A program made the position numbers and the translations under genes. From Agapanthus africanus (Eukaryota > Streptophyta > Magnoliopsida > Asparagales > Amaryllidaceae): DNA of 64,000 nt. The notes under the pieces were generated by a model that saw only the letters and a program-made list of their open reading frames with translations, had not been told where the DNA came from and searched no databases. The stretch lies in NCBI GenBank assembly GCA_030015575.1, contig JASDDO010000024.1:219066996-219130995 (forward strand), read 5' to 3'. Below, piece by piece: positions 43,573-55,657 of this stretch (position 1 is its first letter; each line of letters begins with the position of its first letter).

Positions 43573-46500
43573 CTCCGAAAGAACTGGAGGATGGAATCCA
43601 TACTACTGCAGATAACCTCAAGAAAATCGAGTTGGGGACAATAAATGATCCGCGACCGACATTCGTCAGCGAGCTGCTGTCTGAAGAGAGGGTGGCTGCG
43701 TTAAAAGACGTCCTTGTGCAGCATAAAGATTGCTTCGCATGGAACTATTCCGATATGCCGGGACTAGATCCAGAAGTTGCTGTACATAGACTAGCAATAT
43801 CCCCGAACATCAAGCCAGTCAAACAGGCGCCGAGAAGAATGTGACTCGAGCTTGAGATGAGCATAAATACCGAAGTCAAAAAGTTAATCGACTCTGGCTT
43901 CATTCAAGAAGTTCAGTACCCTGAATGGATCGCCAACATCGTCCCAGTGATGAAGAAAAATGGGACAGTGCGCGTATGCGTAGACTTCCGGGATCTTAAT
44001 AAAGCTTGCCCGAAGGATGATTTCCCAGTGCCAGTCACTGAACTGATGATAGACAATACATCCACTCATGAGGTTTTCTCCTTCATGGACGGCTCGTCGG
44101 GGTATAACCAGATAAAGATGCATCCCGAAGACCAGAAGCACACAGCCTTCAGGACTCCTCTTGGTATATTTTGTTATAAAGTGATGCCCTTCGGTTTGAA
44201 GAACGCTGGTGCTACTTATCAGAGGGCCATGACAAAGATCTTCGACGACCTTATACACGAAATCGTTGAATGCTATATCGACGATCTCGTGGTTAAAAGC
44301 AAATCATACGAGGAACATCTCGAGCATCTGAAAACCGTATTTCAACGCCTTCGGCAATACAATTTGAAGATGAATCCTTTAAAATGTGCGTTCGGGGTTT
44401 CCTCGGGCAAATTCCTGGGATTCGTTGTTCGACACCGAGGTATTGAAATAGATCCGTCAAAGATTAAAGCGATCATGGAAATGCCTCCGCCGAGGACTCT
44501 CAAACAGCTGCGGTCTCTCCAAGGAAAACTCGCATACATACGGCGATTCATAGCCAACCTTTCAGGAAAGTGCCGTCCTTATAGTCACCTGATGAAGAAG
44601 GGAACCCCATTCGTTTGGGATCAAAAATGCCAAGGCGCACTGGACGAGATCAAGCAATACCTGCAGAACCCGCCGGTGTTGGCTGCTCCGGTGAAGGGAA
44701 GGCCTCTCATTCTTTACACGACCGCCCTTGAGGGTTCTTTAGGCGCATTATGGGCACAAGAGAACGATCAAGGGAAAGAAAGAGCACTCTACTACTTAAG
44801 TCGAGTTCTGCTGGGGGCAGAAAGCAACTACTCTCCCATTGAAAAACACTGCCTGGCGTTGATCTTCGCAATAACAAAGCTTAGGCACTATGCGTTGGCG
44901 CACGAAGTCCGTCTTATTTCAAAAGTGGACCCTCTCAAATATCTAATGTCAAAAGCCATATTGACGGGACGACTCGCCAAATGGGCCCTGCTCTTGATGG
45001 AATTTTCGATAACATATCAACCTCTCAGGGCAGTAAAAGGCCAGGCCATCGCCGACTTCCTTGCTGAGCATCCCATACCTGCCGATTCTCCTTTAAATTG
45101 CGATTTGCCAGACAGACATGCGTTTGACGCAATCGACAGTGGTGATACCCGTTGGGAGCTTTATTTCGATGGAGCATCTTCCATGAAAAAGCACAAACAA
45201 AGTACGCCAATGATCAAATCGGGGGTAGGACTCATCTTTATGACTCCACAAGGAGGAATAATGCGCTTCGCCTTCTCCTTAACAGAGCCAAGAACGAATA
45301 ATGAAGCTGAATATGAAGCTTTGATAGCAGGCCTCGAGATCGCCATTGATATGGGAATTGAAAGCCTCCTCATATATGGGGACTCCCAACTGGTCGTCAG
45401 TCAAGTGAACGGCGATTACCAAACATGCAAACCGGAATTGGTAAAATACGGTGAAAAAGTGCAACAACTGCTAACCCAAATTCCCTCCTATACTTTGGAG
45501 AGCATACCGCGCGCGGAAAACAGCAAAGCGGACGCACTGGCCAAACTTGCTAAAGAATTGGCTGACGAGAACCTCGATGACGTTAGAATCGTGATACAAA
45601 GCCGTCGAGTGCTCTCCCCAGCAGAAATACCTCCAGAATCATATAAAGAAAAGGGAGCAACTGAGCAGGCGACCCTACAAATAAAAGATCATGAGAAGAC
45701 CGAAGACTGGAGAGAAGTCTTCATAGATTACTTCAAGTTCCACCGAATACCTGAAGAAGCGTCCATAAGACATCAGCTTGTGAAACGAGCTCTGTCTTTT
45801 GCCTTCGTCAACGATACTCTATACAAGAGGTCATTCGATTCTCTGTGGCTGAGATGCCTAGGACTTGACGAAGCGAGAAGGGTCGTCCAAGAAGTTCACG
45901 ATGGACTCTGCGGTTCCCATCAAGCAGGCCCTAAGATGAAGTTGAAGATAAAACGGATGGGCTACTACTGGCCCACGATGATGCAGGATTGCCTAGAATA
46001 CGCGAGGCAATGTCATTCTTGCCAAATTCATGGGGACTTCATCCATCAGCATCCCAATCCACTGCATCCGACAGTGGCTAGTTGGCCATTCGAAATGTGG
46101 GGAACTGACATAGTCGGCCCCATCGAACCAGCATCGTCCAAGGGACATCGTTTCATCCTAGCAACGACTGATTACTTCTCCAAATGGGCAGAGGCGGTAC
46201 CGTTGAGGGAAGTGAAGATGGAGAACATCCTCCATTTCTTCAAAACGCACGTCATATACCGGTTTGGAACCCCGAGAAGGATCATCTCTGATAATGGGCC
46301 AGCCTACCGAAGTCATAAAATTAGCCGCTTCGCACAACAGCACAATATAGACTGGAGGTATTCCTCAGTTTATAATCCGCGAGCTAACGGTCTAGCCGAG
46401 GCCTTCAACAAGACCTTGACGAAGATCATGAAGAAAACAGTGTCACGAAATAAGAAAGATTGGCACGAAAGATTGCAAGAGGCTCTTTGGGCGTATCGAA

Positions 46501-46958
46501 CTACATTTAAAACGGCCACAAACACAATGCCATACGCGTTGGTATTTGGGACGGAAGCAGTACTCCCTCTCGAGATAGAATTACCCTCTCTACGAGTGGC
46601 AGTCCACTACGAGCTGACGGATGAAGAAAATGCTCACCTCCGGTTTGAGGAGCTTGACGCCCTTGATGAAACCCGGCTCATAGCACAGCAAAATCTGGAA
46701 GCCTATAAAGCAAAGATGACGCGCTCATATGAAAGATTGAGCCGGCCGAGGACATTCCGCCAAGGCGAACTCGTGCCAGTGGTCAAAAGGCCTATGATCC
46801 CCAATCGTGCTAAGCGGGGGAAGTTCGAGCCGAACTATGAAGGCCCGTACATAATAGATAAGGTCTACCAGGGTGGGGTCTATCTCCTCATCGACATGCA
46901 CGGCGAAAGGCCTTTCAGACCGATAAACGGTCGCTTCTTAAAGAAATACTATGCTTAA
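43573..46958 (+). pseudogene. pol: Element 2 RT, RNase H, second RNase H and integrase (one TGA)
   Basis: The frame is open from the gag end, except for a TGA at 43842-43844 where element 1 has CAG, and then runs 1033 codons (43857-46958). Residues are counted from 43857. RT has FMDGSSGYNQ and catalytic YIDD (D142, D143). A first RNase H follows the RT (LILYTTALEGSLGALW). A second, archaeal-type RNase H has FDGASS (Asp 438), NNEAEYEAL and GDSQLVV. Integrase has an HHCC finger (H681, H688, C719, C722) and a catalytic D751, D812, E848 with D-X35-E spacing. No chromodomain follows. The product copies element RNA into DNA and inserts it. The TGA probably blocks full-length translation in this copy. 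Confidence 0.9.
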
Positions 46959-47055
46959 CGAGCCACAGCTTAGGTCAATGGTAGATGACGACGACTATGT
47001 CCGCTCGCTATCTTCCTAAGCTCAAGCTTTATAAGCAGTAGCCAGCCCTCTCAAT

Positions 47056-47160
47056 GCCGGACCGAAACGTCCTTAAACTAATGCCGGACCGAAACGTCCT
47101 TAAACTAATAGCGGACCAAAACGTCTTTAAACTAATACCGCAGCATCCTTAGGCTGACGA
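47056..47160 (+). repeat. 27-bp tandem repeat after pol, element 2
   Basis: About four units (GGACCGAAACGTCCTTAAAC plus TAATGCC, ending with an ACCGCAGCATCC variant) begin about 100 bp after the integrase stop, as in element 1. Same family as the LTR arrays. Confidence 0.85.
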
Positions 47161-47204
47161 GATAAAAAAAAATAATAAAAATATAAAATAAAAAATAAAA
47201 AAAA

Positions 47205-47460
47205 ACGGTATGTCCATGAGCAAAAAGGGTACGGATGAAAACTCGAAAGGGCTCCGTGAGTAAAAACAGCAGGGCTGCCGGCGAGTGTTCGTGAAAACCC
47301 GAAAGGGCGCGACCTCGTAAAAAAAAAGAAAGAAAAAGAAAATAAAAAAAACGGTATGTCCATAAGCAAAGTGGGCACGGATGAAAACCCGAAAGGACGC
47401 CGTGAGTAAAAACAGCAGGACTATCGTCGAGTGTTTGTGAAAACCCGAAAGGGCGCAACC
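47205..47460 (+). repeat. Direct repeat of a 150-bp non-coding module
   Basis: GGTATGTCCATGAGC...ACCCGAAAGGGCGCGACCTCGT (47208-47322) is repeated as GGTATGTCCATAAGC...ACCCGAAAGGGCGCAACCTCGT (47353-47464). Element 1 has one copy at 30653-30765. There is no coding potential. Confidence 0.65.
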
Positions 47461-47466
47461 TCGTTA

Positions 47467-47690
47467 AAAGACCCTTATAGAGTCCTCTCGACCTTATAAG
47501 GAGAAACCACCTGCGTGAGATCCTTACGACTCACAAAGGAACAACACACTTAGGGATCCCCACGATTCCTAAGGAGAAAATACACTTGCGAGATCCTCAC
47601 GACTCGTAAGGAGAACTCTCTTATGGGACCCTCACGGCTCATAGGATTTGAAAGTCTTAAGTCACAGAGACCTAAACCTGTGCTTAAGCA
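47467..47690 (+). repeat. Hairpin array, element 2 set 1
   Basis: The five slots are CCTTATA/TATAAGG, GTGAG/CTCAC, TTAGGG.../TTCCTAA, TTGCGAG/CTCGTAA and CTTATGGG/CTCATAGG. CTTAAG...CTTAAG follows. Loops are of the CCTYWCG type. The stems differ from the element 1 counterparts yet remain paired, with several G-U pairs. Confidence 0.75.
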
Positions 47691-47821
47691 AACCCCCACA
47701 AACTTCCAATATTGCCCTACAAGTGGCTCAGTATTGACCCTTGTATACAATCCACGGGCGCGAATAAACATTTCCATAACTAAGTCCCATCTGAAACTAG
47801 GGATATGTTTGCATGGTAAAC

Positions 47822-48042
47822 AACCCTTGTAAATCCTCTCGACTTACAAAAAAAAAGCCCTCCTGTAGGATCCTTACGACTTACAGAGGAACAAAACACT
47901 TAGGAACCCTCACGATTCCTAAGGAGAAAATACACCTACAAGATCCCCACGACTTGTAGGGAGAAATACCTTCACGAGACCCTTACGGCTCATGAAGTCA
48001 AAAGCCTTAGCCGACAGGACCCTAACCCTGGTCGCTAAGCCT
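47822..48042 (+). repeat. Hairpin array, element 2 set 2
   Basis: The slots are TTGTAA/TTACAA, CTGTAGG/CTTACAG (one G-U), TTAGGAA/TTCCTAA, CCTACAAG/CTTGTAGG and TTCACGAG/CTCATGAA (one mismatch). CTTAGC...GCTAAG follows. Confidence 0.75.
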
Positions 48043-48587
48043 CCTTTGTTCGACAACGACAGAGGCAAATGATGATTCGCTCCTGGCAATATCCCAGTAG
48101 TAGCGGTGCTGATGCCGAAATCGGTGTCCAATTTCAGGTTTACAGCGAAAAGCCAGTAGGCCGCACATACATACGAAATAGCCGAAATGATGGGGCGACT
48201 TGCAATAAAAAGCAGCAAGTAAAAATATATGCATAGAAAAATAGCCGAAATGATTAGGCAACTCGCAATAAAAAGCAGCGAGTAAAAATAAAAATAAATA
48301 GCCGAAATGATTGGGCACCGCGAAAAATAGCCGAAATGTTTGGGCAATCGCGACCTTCGCGATATGAAAGCTGAAATGATAGAGCATCGCGGAAATAAAA
48401 TAAAATAAAAAGAAGAAATGATAAAACTTTGGCCCTACGGTTAAGATCACATCGATCCCTGTATACAATCCAAGGGCGTGAACAAAGAATGGAACCATAC
48501 TTCCCCAGCAGATTCCGTCAAAACGACGAAGCCAAACCTCAACGGTTCATTTCAACCGAAGAAGCCAGTGACTTCAACAAAAAACTC
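48043..48587 (+). other. Non-coding 3' region of element 2
   Basis: AAATAGCCGAAATGAT phrases recur at 48176-48350, and GTATACAATCCAAGGGC is at 48461. I see no credible gene on either strand. Confidence 0.5.
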
Positions 48588-49400
48588 CTCGACTCACGGA
48601 TACAAACACTCCTTGACGAGAGCTTCCTGATCCGCGTCGACCCGCAGAGCCACCAGTGCCTCCGTAGGAATCCTCGACTCGTTTCAAACCCCAAGGAAAC
48701 AAATAATCCTTGGCGCTTGGGAAACAAATAATCCCAGCAAATTCCTCGACTCACGGATACAAACACTCCTTGACGAGAGCTTCCTGATCCGCGTCGACCC
48801 GCAGAGCCACCAGTGCCTCCGTAGGAATCCTCGACTCGTTTCAAACCCCAAGGAAACAAATAATCCTTGGCGCTTGGGAAACAAATAATCCCAGCAAACT
48901 CCTCGACTCACGGATACAAACACTCCTTGACGAGAGCTTCCTGATCCGCGTCGACCCGCAGAGCCACCAGTGCCTCCGTAGGAATCCCCGACTCGTTTCA
49001 AACCCCAAGGAAACAAATAATCCTTGGCGCTTGGGAAACAAATAATCCCAGCAAATTCCTCGACTCACGGATACAAACACTCCTTGACGAGAGCTTCCTG
49101 ATCCGCGTCGACCCGCAAAGCCACCAGTGCCTCCGTAGGAATCCTCGACTCGTTTCAAACCCCAAGGAAACAAATAATCCTTGGCGCTTGGGAAACAAAT
49201 AATCCCAACAAACTCCTCGACTCACGGATACAAACACTCCTTGACGAGAGCTTCCTGATCCGCGTCGACCCGCAGAGCTACCAGAGCCCCCGTGGGAACC
49301 CTCGACTCGTTTCAAACCCCAAGGAAACAAATAATCCTTGGCGCTTGGGAAACAAATAATCCCTAGCAAACTCCTCGACTCACGGATACAAACACTCCGT
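48588..49400 (+). repeat. 157-bp tandem repeat, five units plus a partial sixth
   Basis: Unit starts (CTCGACTCACGGATACAAAC) are at 48588, 48745, 48902, 49059, 49216 and 49374. Units differ by single bases. Overlapping minus-strand ORFs here simply follow the repeat. Found only in element 2, so it is a recent expansion. Confidence 0.95.
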
Positions 49401-49612
49401 GATGAAAGCTTCCTAACTCATGTCAACTGTTCCGCTACAACTGCAAACAGATCCCCGATTCGTCTCAATTTGTAAAAAGAAGTCTCAGACAGCAAGGATT
49501 GAAAAGCTTGCTTTTTGAGCAATGGGGCCCTGCAAGTCAATCCAAACTGGTCACTTGCATACTATTCACGGGTCTCACTCTCCAAAGTCGAATTTCGACG
49601 AGGAGGGAAACA

Positions 49613-49835
49613 ACCACTTACGAATCCTCCCGATTCGTAAGAGGGAAAATTCTCTTATAAGATCCTTACGACTTATAAGAGAAAACCACACTTAGGAATC
49701 CTCACGATTCCTAAGGAGAAAATCCACCTATGAGATCCTCTCGATCCGTAGGGAGAAAAGCTTCTATGAGACCCTCACGGCTCATAGAATTGAAAAGCCT
49801 TAGGCAGCAGATCTGAACCTGCGGCCTAAGCCATC
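49613..49835 (+). repeat. Hairpin array, element 2 set 3
   Basis: It has the best-paired stems: CTTACGAATC/GATTCGTAAG, CTCTTATAAG/CTTATAAGAG, TTAGGAATC/GATTCCTAA, a weaker CCTATGAG/TCCGTAGG, and TTCTATGAG/CTCATAGAA. They are followed by CTTAGGC...GCCTAAG. It is the last set before the antisense gene's 3' end. Confidence 0.8.
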
Positions 49836-49961
49836 GTTATTTCTTAGGAAAGTTAAGATGTGTGCCCTACTATCCGCCAACCATGTTCGCTAAGGTGATA
49901 TACTGATAATAAAAGAAGGAAAAGACCGGGAAATGACACATTAAAAAAAAAGGGTGTATCT

Positions 49962-49967
49962 TTTATT
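49962..49967 (-). promoter_or_regulatory. Poly(A) signal of the antisense gene
   Basis: AATAAA on the minus strand lies about 100 bp after the stop codon of the spliced antisense gene. Confidence 0.5.
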
Positions 49968-50068
49968 CATAAACTTGATCGGATACAGAATACATTATGT
50001 CAAAGGATAAAAAATATATACATATACATTCTTTTATCTATAAGTACGAACGATACAAAAATGGATAG

Positions 50069-53000
50069 CTACTGAGAAGGAAGTGTCTTTAGTAAGTTCA
50101 CAAGCCGCTCTCGCACTTTCTTCAGCGCTTCCTCTCGAGTGACAGCTGCGGCCACCTCCACCTCCACCTGAGCCCGCTGCTGTAAGAAGGATGAAAGTTG
50201 CTCCTCTGCCGCCTTCTGGGCTGCTTCCTGGCTGGCTGCAGCTCGCTCGACAACGTCAAGTCTTTGCCTCAATGATAACCCTTCGGAGAGGCATTGCAGG
50301 AGGCCCTCGAAGATAACCTTCAGCCGTGCGGCATTGGCCTCCACCCGAGCATGCAGTTGAGCAGACTTGCTCGAAGTCTCACCACGCTCCTTACGCCTTG
50401 AAATGACTTCTTGTTCGAGATGGCGGAAGTAAGGAGCGCTCTGCTCAATCCACGCTGTCCTCTGATTACTGGCAGCCACGGTCTCGGGAGCGGGACGCAG
50501 CGACTCCAACTGATATAGGCGACCCTCGATCTCCTTACAATGGTTAACCCAGGATGCAATGATGCCCTCATCATGAAAGTTCACGAGTATTGCTAGCATC
50601 GGGTTAACCACCATAGCGAAGTCTGCTGCAAATGTAGGAGTTTCAACGTCGAGTTCCTCGACATAGTCACTCAACATGCGCAGACTATTCGCGGCGCCTT
50701 TTGAAGACAGACTCCTCAGATAAGGACCTGCCGGCATTGTGACGCGAGGTTCGAAGGACGCTGAAGCCAGAACGACAGCTGAAGGAAACAGGATGCGATC
50801 AGATAACAATACAGAAAATAGAGAGAGGAAAGTTACCAATATGATGGTCATTGTACCAGTTGAGACAGGTGGCAAGGTCGGAAGGGCTGGTGGCGCAGCT
50901 GATCTTTTATCCCCTCCTTCAATCTGTAGCACTGCAGTTGAGATGAGAAAAAGAGGTTAGAGACAATTCCATCAATAAGAAAAAAGAGAGGAAGGATGTC
51001 AACGGAAATCATACTCACCAACGCCACCAGAGGAAGAAGCAAGCTCAGATGGGAAGGAAAAGTGTGGGAGCAACATCTGATATACCTGATCAAAAAGCAC
51101 TCCTGAAAACACATCAGTGTGACTTTAGTACACGAATTATATGTTTGGAAAACAAGATTAATAAATCATAAACACAGACCTTCCAACATCTTCGAGGGTA
51201 TGAGAGAAGGTTGAGAGGTGACCACCGCCAAAGCAGTCGTTGAAGGCGCTCCCTCGAGCAGTGGGGCATCGGCGCTAGCCGCACCTGCATTACGAAAAGG
51301 TGAACTTGTCAGAAAAGGTTGTAAAATAAAGAAAAGCAGCCACTTAGGGTTTACCTGAGGAGCTCCCGGCTGAAACGGAGGCGGCTCCCTCCTCTACCGA
51401 CATGAGACCACCGCCTGTGGCCTCGTCACCCGACTCGATGGGGACCGTCGTCGTGCTAGCAAGACCTGGGGACGGCGGAGGGCCATAGACGGGAAGGGCT
51501 ATGATTGGAGTATTGCCAGATTCCAGAGAAGGAGCGGTTGGCTCGTCCTCGGGAATCATGGCCACCTCACCCACTACTCTCCCAGGTTCAATAGCTGTGG
51601 TTGTATCGTCTATCGTCACCAAGGGACCGCCGACCTCGAGCGCCTCAGCCGCCACCACTCTGGACTCAGTTATAATGATCATATCATCTTCCACCGCTTC
51701 AGGTTCGGCATCAATGACCTTCTCAGTGGCAGGCCCCTCAACCTCCACCTCAGGCTCCAAAGCCATAACGACGTTGCCCACCGTCGGCTCGAGTTCGGCA
51801 AGTTCCGCTTCCTTTATTTCTTTGGGATCAACAGTTTCCGCATCCCCCTTGATCGGACTTGGCCCTGCAAGATGAGGAATATAAGGGCCAATGACATTAA
51901 AAAACCCTTATAATAGGAACTCTGGGAGAAATATTACCTGAAGCGGATTCACCGTTTGCGCTCCGAACTGATCGCGCCACCTCCCTCCGGGCAGTGGATA
52001 GGGCGACAGGGGCCTCTTCGGAGGGAGTATCAGCTCGAGGGGCGGTGCTGGGTCCCGCTCCCATAGCCAAGGCAGCCCTGCGTGCCTTCGCCTCACGCCT
52101 CAACCGCTTTCTCTCCTCCCAAGCAGTTATGAGGGACCTCTGTGACGCCTCCTTCAAGGCATCATCGTCTTCATTCAAGGATGCCTCCAGAGCCTTTAAG
52201 GCATCTCTCATTGGCTCTTCAAGACGAACCTCCTGTGGTGGCCCAAAGGAAGCAGGAATATCAGCGGCTGGCGGAACATTTGTGTCGCTTGGTGGGAACG
52301 GCAGTGAGGTTTCTGCAATAAAAAGAAAGAAGGTCAGATCGAACATAACACGAGGGAAATAGAAACTTGACGAATTAAAACTTACTAAGGCCCATAGATG
52401 CTCTAAGACGTTCCTCCTCTTGGAAAGTTTTCAAAGAAGCGGCAATGGCTTCTTCATCAGTGATACCTGTTGAAAGAAAGGAGAGAAAGGCGTTAATCAA
52501 GGGCGATGAGGAAGATATGTTGTAACAAGGAAAATGTGACTAATAGTTACCTGACTGCGCAAGCTTAGCTAACCACGCTTCACGCCTCGCTAACCCTGCC
52601 GAAGCTCTGAGAGCAGCCTCCAAGTCTGTATCGTCCGGCGGCGGCATCACCAACCCTGCGTTAGTCCCGTATTCGAGCAGACCTTCAGCATAAGGAGCGT
52701 GGGATTCCTGGCCGAACACGACGTCCGCAGCGAAGAGCGACTTCTTTTTCTTTTGCCCTCCAGCCCTAGGCTCACGGGGAAGCGACTTACGCTTGGCAGC
52801 CGCTTTGGGACGACGGGTCCCGATGTCCGCACCCACGCCAGACTCCGGCGAGGGTACAACCACTGTTTCCGCCCGAGCGCGGGGTACAGGAGGTGCATCC
52901 GCGATATCAGGGAGCGGCGATTCACGTGGAGGACTTTGCGCACGTGATAGTTTGCCCCCAGCATCTTTTAAAGGAGCGACTACTGGGGTCCTAGGAACCA

Positions 53001-54879
53001 AAGGAGCGGTGCGATCGGTACCTAGAGGCGCACCCTTACGATCGACCAACAGTCGCCTTTCCTCCTTTATAACTGCTCCTGTTGCATGATTGTACCAGTC
53101 TTTGTACACATTGAGGAGTCTCGGAACGTAAGCCGGCGCATTGATAAAAAAATGAGAGCTCGTATTCACGCGCATGAAATGGTGCAATGCGTTCTCCATC
53201 CCCTCTTCGGTGGCAGCGGGTTCCACCAAGAAGGCTTCCAAGGGGACCCCTTGATCGAAGCCCAGTTGTTGAGCAAAACGATGTGGGTTATACCTCATAA
53301 AAATCGCCACACCATTCTGCCTAAAAACTAAAAAACCCGGTCTAATGGAATATAAGTGGAGGGTCTCCCGAGCTGTTAAAACTGAAGCTCCATCCTTAAA
53401 GATATCTTGTAATGGCCGCGTCACAGTAGTAGACACCTTTCCAACGGTCAATACCTTATCGACAAAGGACATCCCGGCTTCGACGGTATGAGGGCGAAGG
53501 AGTAAGCCCCTAGCGTTCCGTGGTGAGGGGTTTACAATTGATGCGCCGAGCAGCTGTATAATACGAGGAAAACCACACTTGTCAAAGAACGAGGGCCTTT
53601 TATGCATCCCGAAGACACCCGCTGTGTGTAACTCGAGCCACGATGCAAAGTAATGCATCGGGAAGACCACATGCAACATCCCGGGCTCGCTAGCATCCGC
53701 TGCTCGACTGAGGCCGTGGTATAAGTGTGCTAAGCCGGCGATCCCAACAGCTACCTTCACCCCGATGACCATCCAGTGTGCTGGATAAAAGACAGAGGGC
53801 CGCATCCGATGAGAGTGCATTGGGATCGCGAACCAACTCAACCATAACCCGAGAAACCCTAAGAAAAAGGCCTCCTCATCCATCCCAGGGGCCGCTACTT
53901 CTGCAAGAGACATGGTTGGAAAGTTAGGAAGAAAAAAATCCTTTTGGCCTATTTCATTCGCCGGCAGGTTATCCAAACCTAAACCGAAAGGGTCCTCAAG
54001 GGTGGCAAACTTGGCAGTGGCCGCAGAGAGGGCGTTCGGGTGAAGAAATCGAGCAATGAAATCCTCAAAATTAACTCCTCGACTCCCATGTTCGACGAAG
54101 AGAGACTCATATATGTTCAACACTTTAATCAAGCTTGGGAACTGGTGTTGAACAGCAGTATCCGGCGTGACCCCCTTCACCATCGGCTTAGCACCGAAGA
54201 CGTACACGTCTGTTGGGAGCAGCTCCTCATAATGTTCCCCCATCACCGGTAAACCGGATACCTCCGCAAATTCCTCCAGGGAGATTGACACTTCCCGATC
54301 CATGGCAAGGAAAGTGTGGGTGGGAATATTCCATTGCTCCAAGAAAGCTTTAAACCATCAGGTGGGAAGCGTGGGATACTGGAAGAGAGAGACATAGACC
54401 GCGGTGTACAGTCCTAATCTTATCAACTGTGACTTCTTCGTCGACAAGATATACCAGGCCCACGGCAGATAGCCAATCGGGTGGCGGGGAATCAGACCAA
54501 GGTTATATGTTTGCCCCCAAGGTCGCGCTTCACCTTGACAGATACGACGTCCTAGGATGTCCAAAACCATAGGACGTTGAACCGGTATCGCATCTATAGA
54601 GGGATGTAGAAAGCCTTTCGATGTCCAGTCCGCCAACTCTACGGCATACTGCACCGAGGGTGGGGTAGCATAATGAATCGCTGTGATGTGCTCGGACGGC
54701 ACCGCGCATGTGAAGCTACGTCGACCCATAATGATCTGATTGTACCATGACCCCCAAAGGTGGAGACTCTTATACTCCGCGTCGTATGCCTTGATCATGG
54801 CCAGGACCTCACGGTCCAAAGGCGCCTCTGGAAATCCCTCCTCCGAGCGGACAAACGGGAATGAAGTGTCTTCAGACAT
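50069..54879 (-). CDS. Antisense eight-exon gene in element 2, plant-mobile-domain-like protein
   Basis: Exons on the minus strand are 54879-52551, 52466-52386, 52312-51938, 51864-51355, 51284-51180, 51102-51019, 50931-50857 and 50778-50069. All seven introns are GT-AG, 70-87 bp long and in phase 1. The joined frame has 1422 codons with one TGA at codon 174 (54360-54358, perhaps CGA to TGA). Around codons 175-340, FLEQWNIPTHTF, SLEEFAEVSGLPVMGE, and later WLSWF with LAHLYHGLSRA, resemble the plant mobile domain found in MAIN-like proteins and in extra ORFs of Tat elements. Exon 1 ends with a basic KRKSLPREPRAGGQKKKKS (possible nuclear signal). The middle exons are acidic and low-complexity, and the last is a Glu/Ala/Gln-rich probable coiled coil. 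Function unknown. Exons were placed by eye. Confidence 0.75.
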
Positions 54880-54884
54880 GATCG

Positions 54885-55512
54885 CTGCAAAAAGAGCAAT
54901 GTAGCCGTCAGTGTTGTAATTCCAACGTTTGGCATTGAAAGAAGAAAATGCATTAATTAAATTATAATCAAAATTAATTAATTACACCGCACCACAATGC
55001 AATGAGTAGGAGACCAAAGAGGGACCCACAAAATCTAAATGACAATACATCAGCTGATAAGACAAACTCATCATTGGATGAGATTGTCAGTTGGTCCCTG
55101 GGGGGGAACATTCCCATAATAAAAAAAGGGGGAAAGAATCCCTAGAGACAAGGAGAAAATCTCCTCTTTCAGAGCAAAGCTCTGTCACAGAATGACACTT
55201 GTCAAATTCTGGTCTCAAAAGAATAAAAATTCCTTAAAAAAGAGCTTAGCTCTATAATATTCCATCAAAAAGAAAGTTTTTGAAAAGAAATTTAAAATTA
55301 AAATTTCTGGAATCCTAAAAAAAAAGATTCATGAAAGCTTATAGAAAAATTCTTCATTTTTCAGATATAAAAGATCTACATTTGATTCAAGAGCAAAGCT
55401 CTGTTCATGGGTTAGAACCCATGAACAAGATCTCTGTAGATCTATGAGAGCAAAGCTCTGTTGGCTAAAATTGATTTGAATTAGTTCAACTTAGTTTTAA
55501 ATTAATTATTAC
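54885..55512 (-). other. Predicted 5'-UTR intron of the antisense gene
   Basis: The donor AACTTTAG/GTAATA is at 55513/55512 and the acceptor CTTTTTGCAG ends at 54885, five bases before the ATG. The sequence is A/T-rich with repeated AGAGCaaaGCTCT dyads. Element 1 has the same donor context. Confidence 0.55.
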
Positions 55513-55657
55513 CTAAAGTTTTCTAAACTTTGGGAAATGAGAGCAAAGCTCTAGAGTTCTGAAAGCAAGAGCAAAGCTCTGAAATTCTTAAGCAAGAGCA
55601 GAGCTCTGAAAATCTAAATCTAGAAAATGGTGGAGAGTTTTCTAAGGGCCAGAGGCC

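Noticed and set aside
48539..49369. Series of overlapping minus-strand ORFs of about 110 residues
   Set aside because: They follow the 157-bp tandem repeat and have no independent support.
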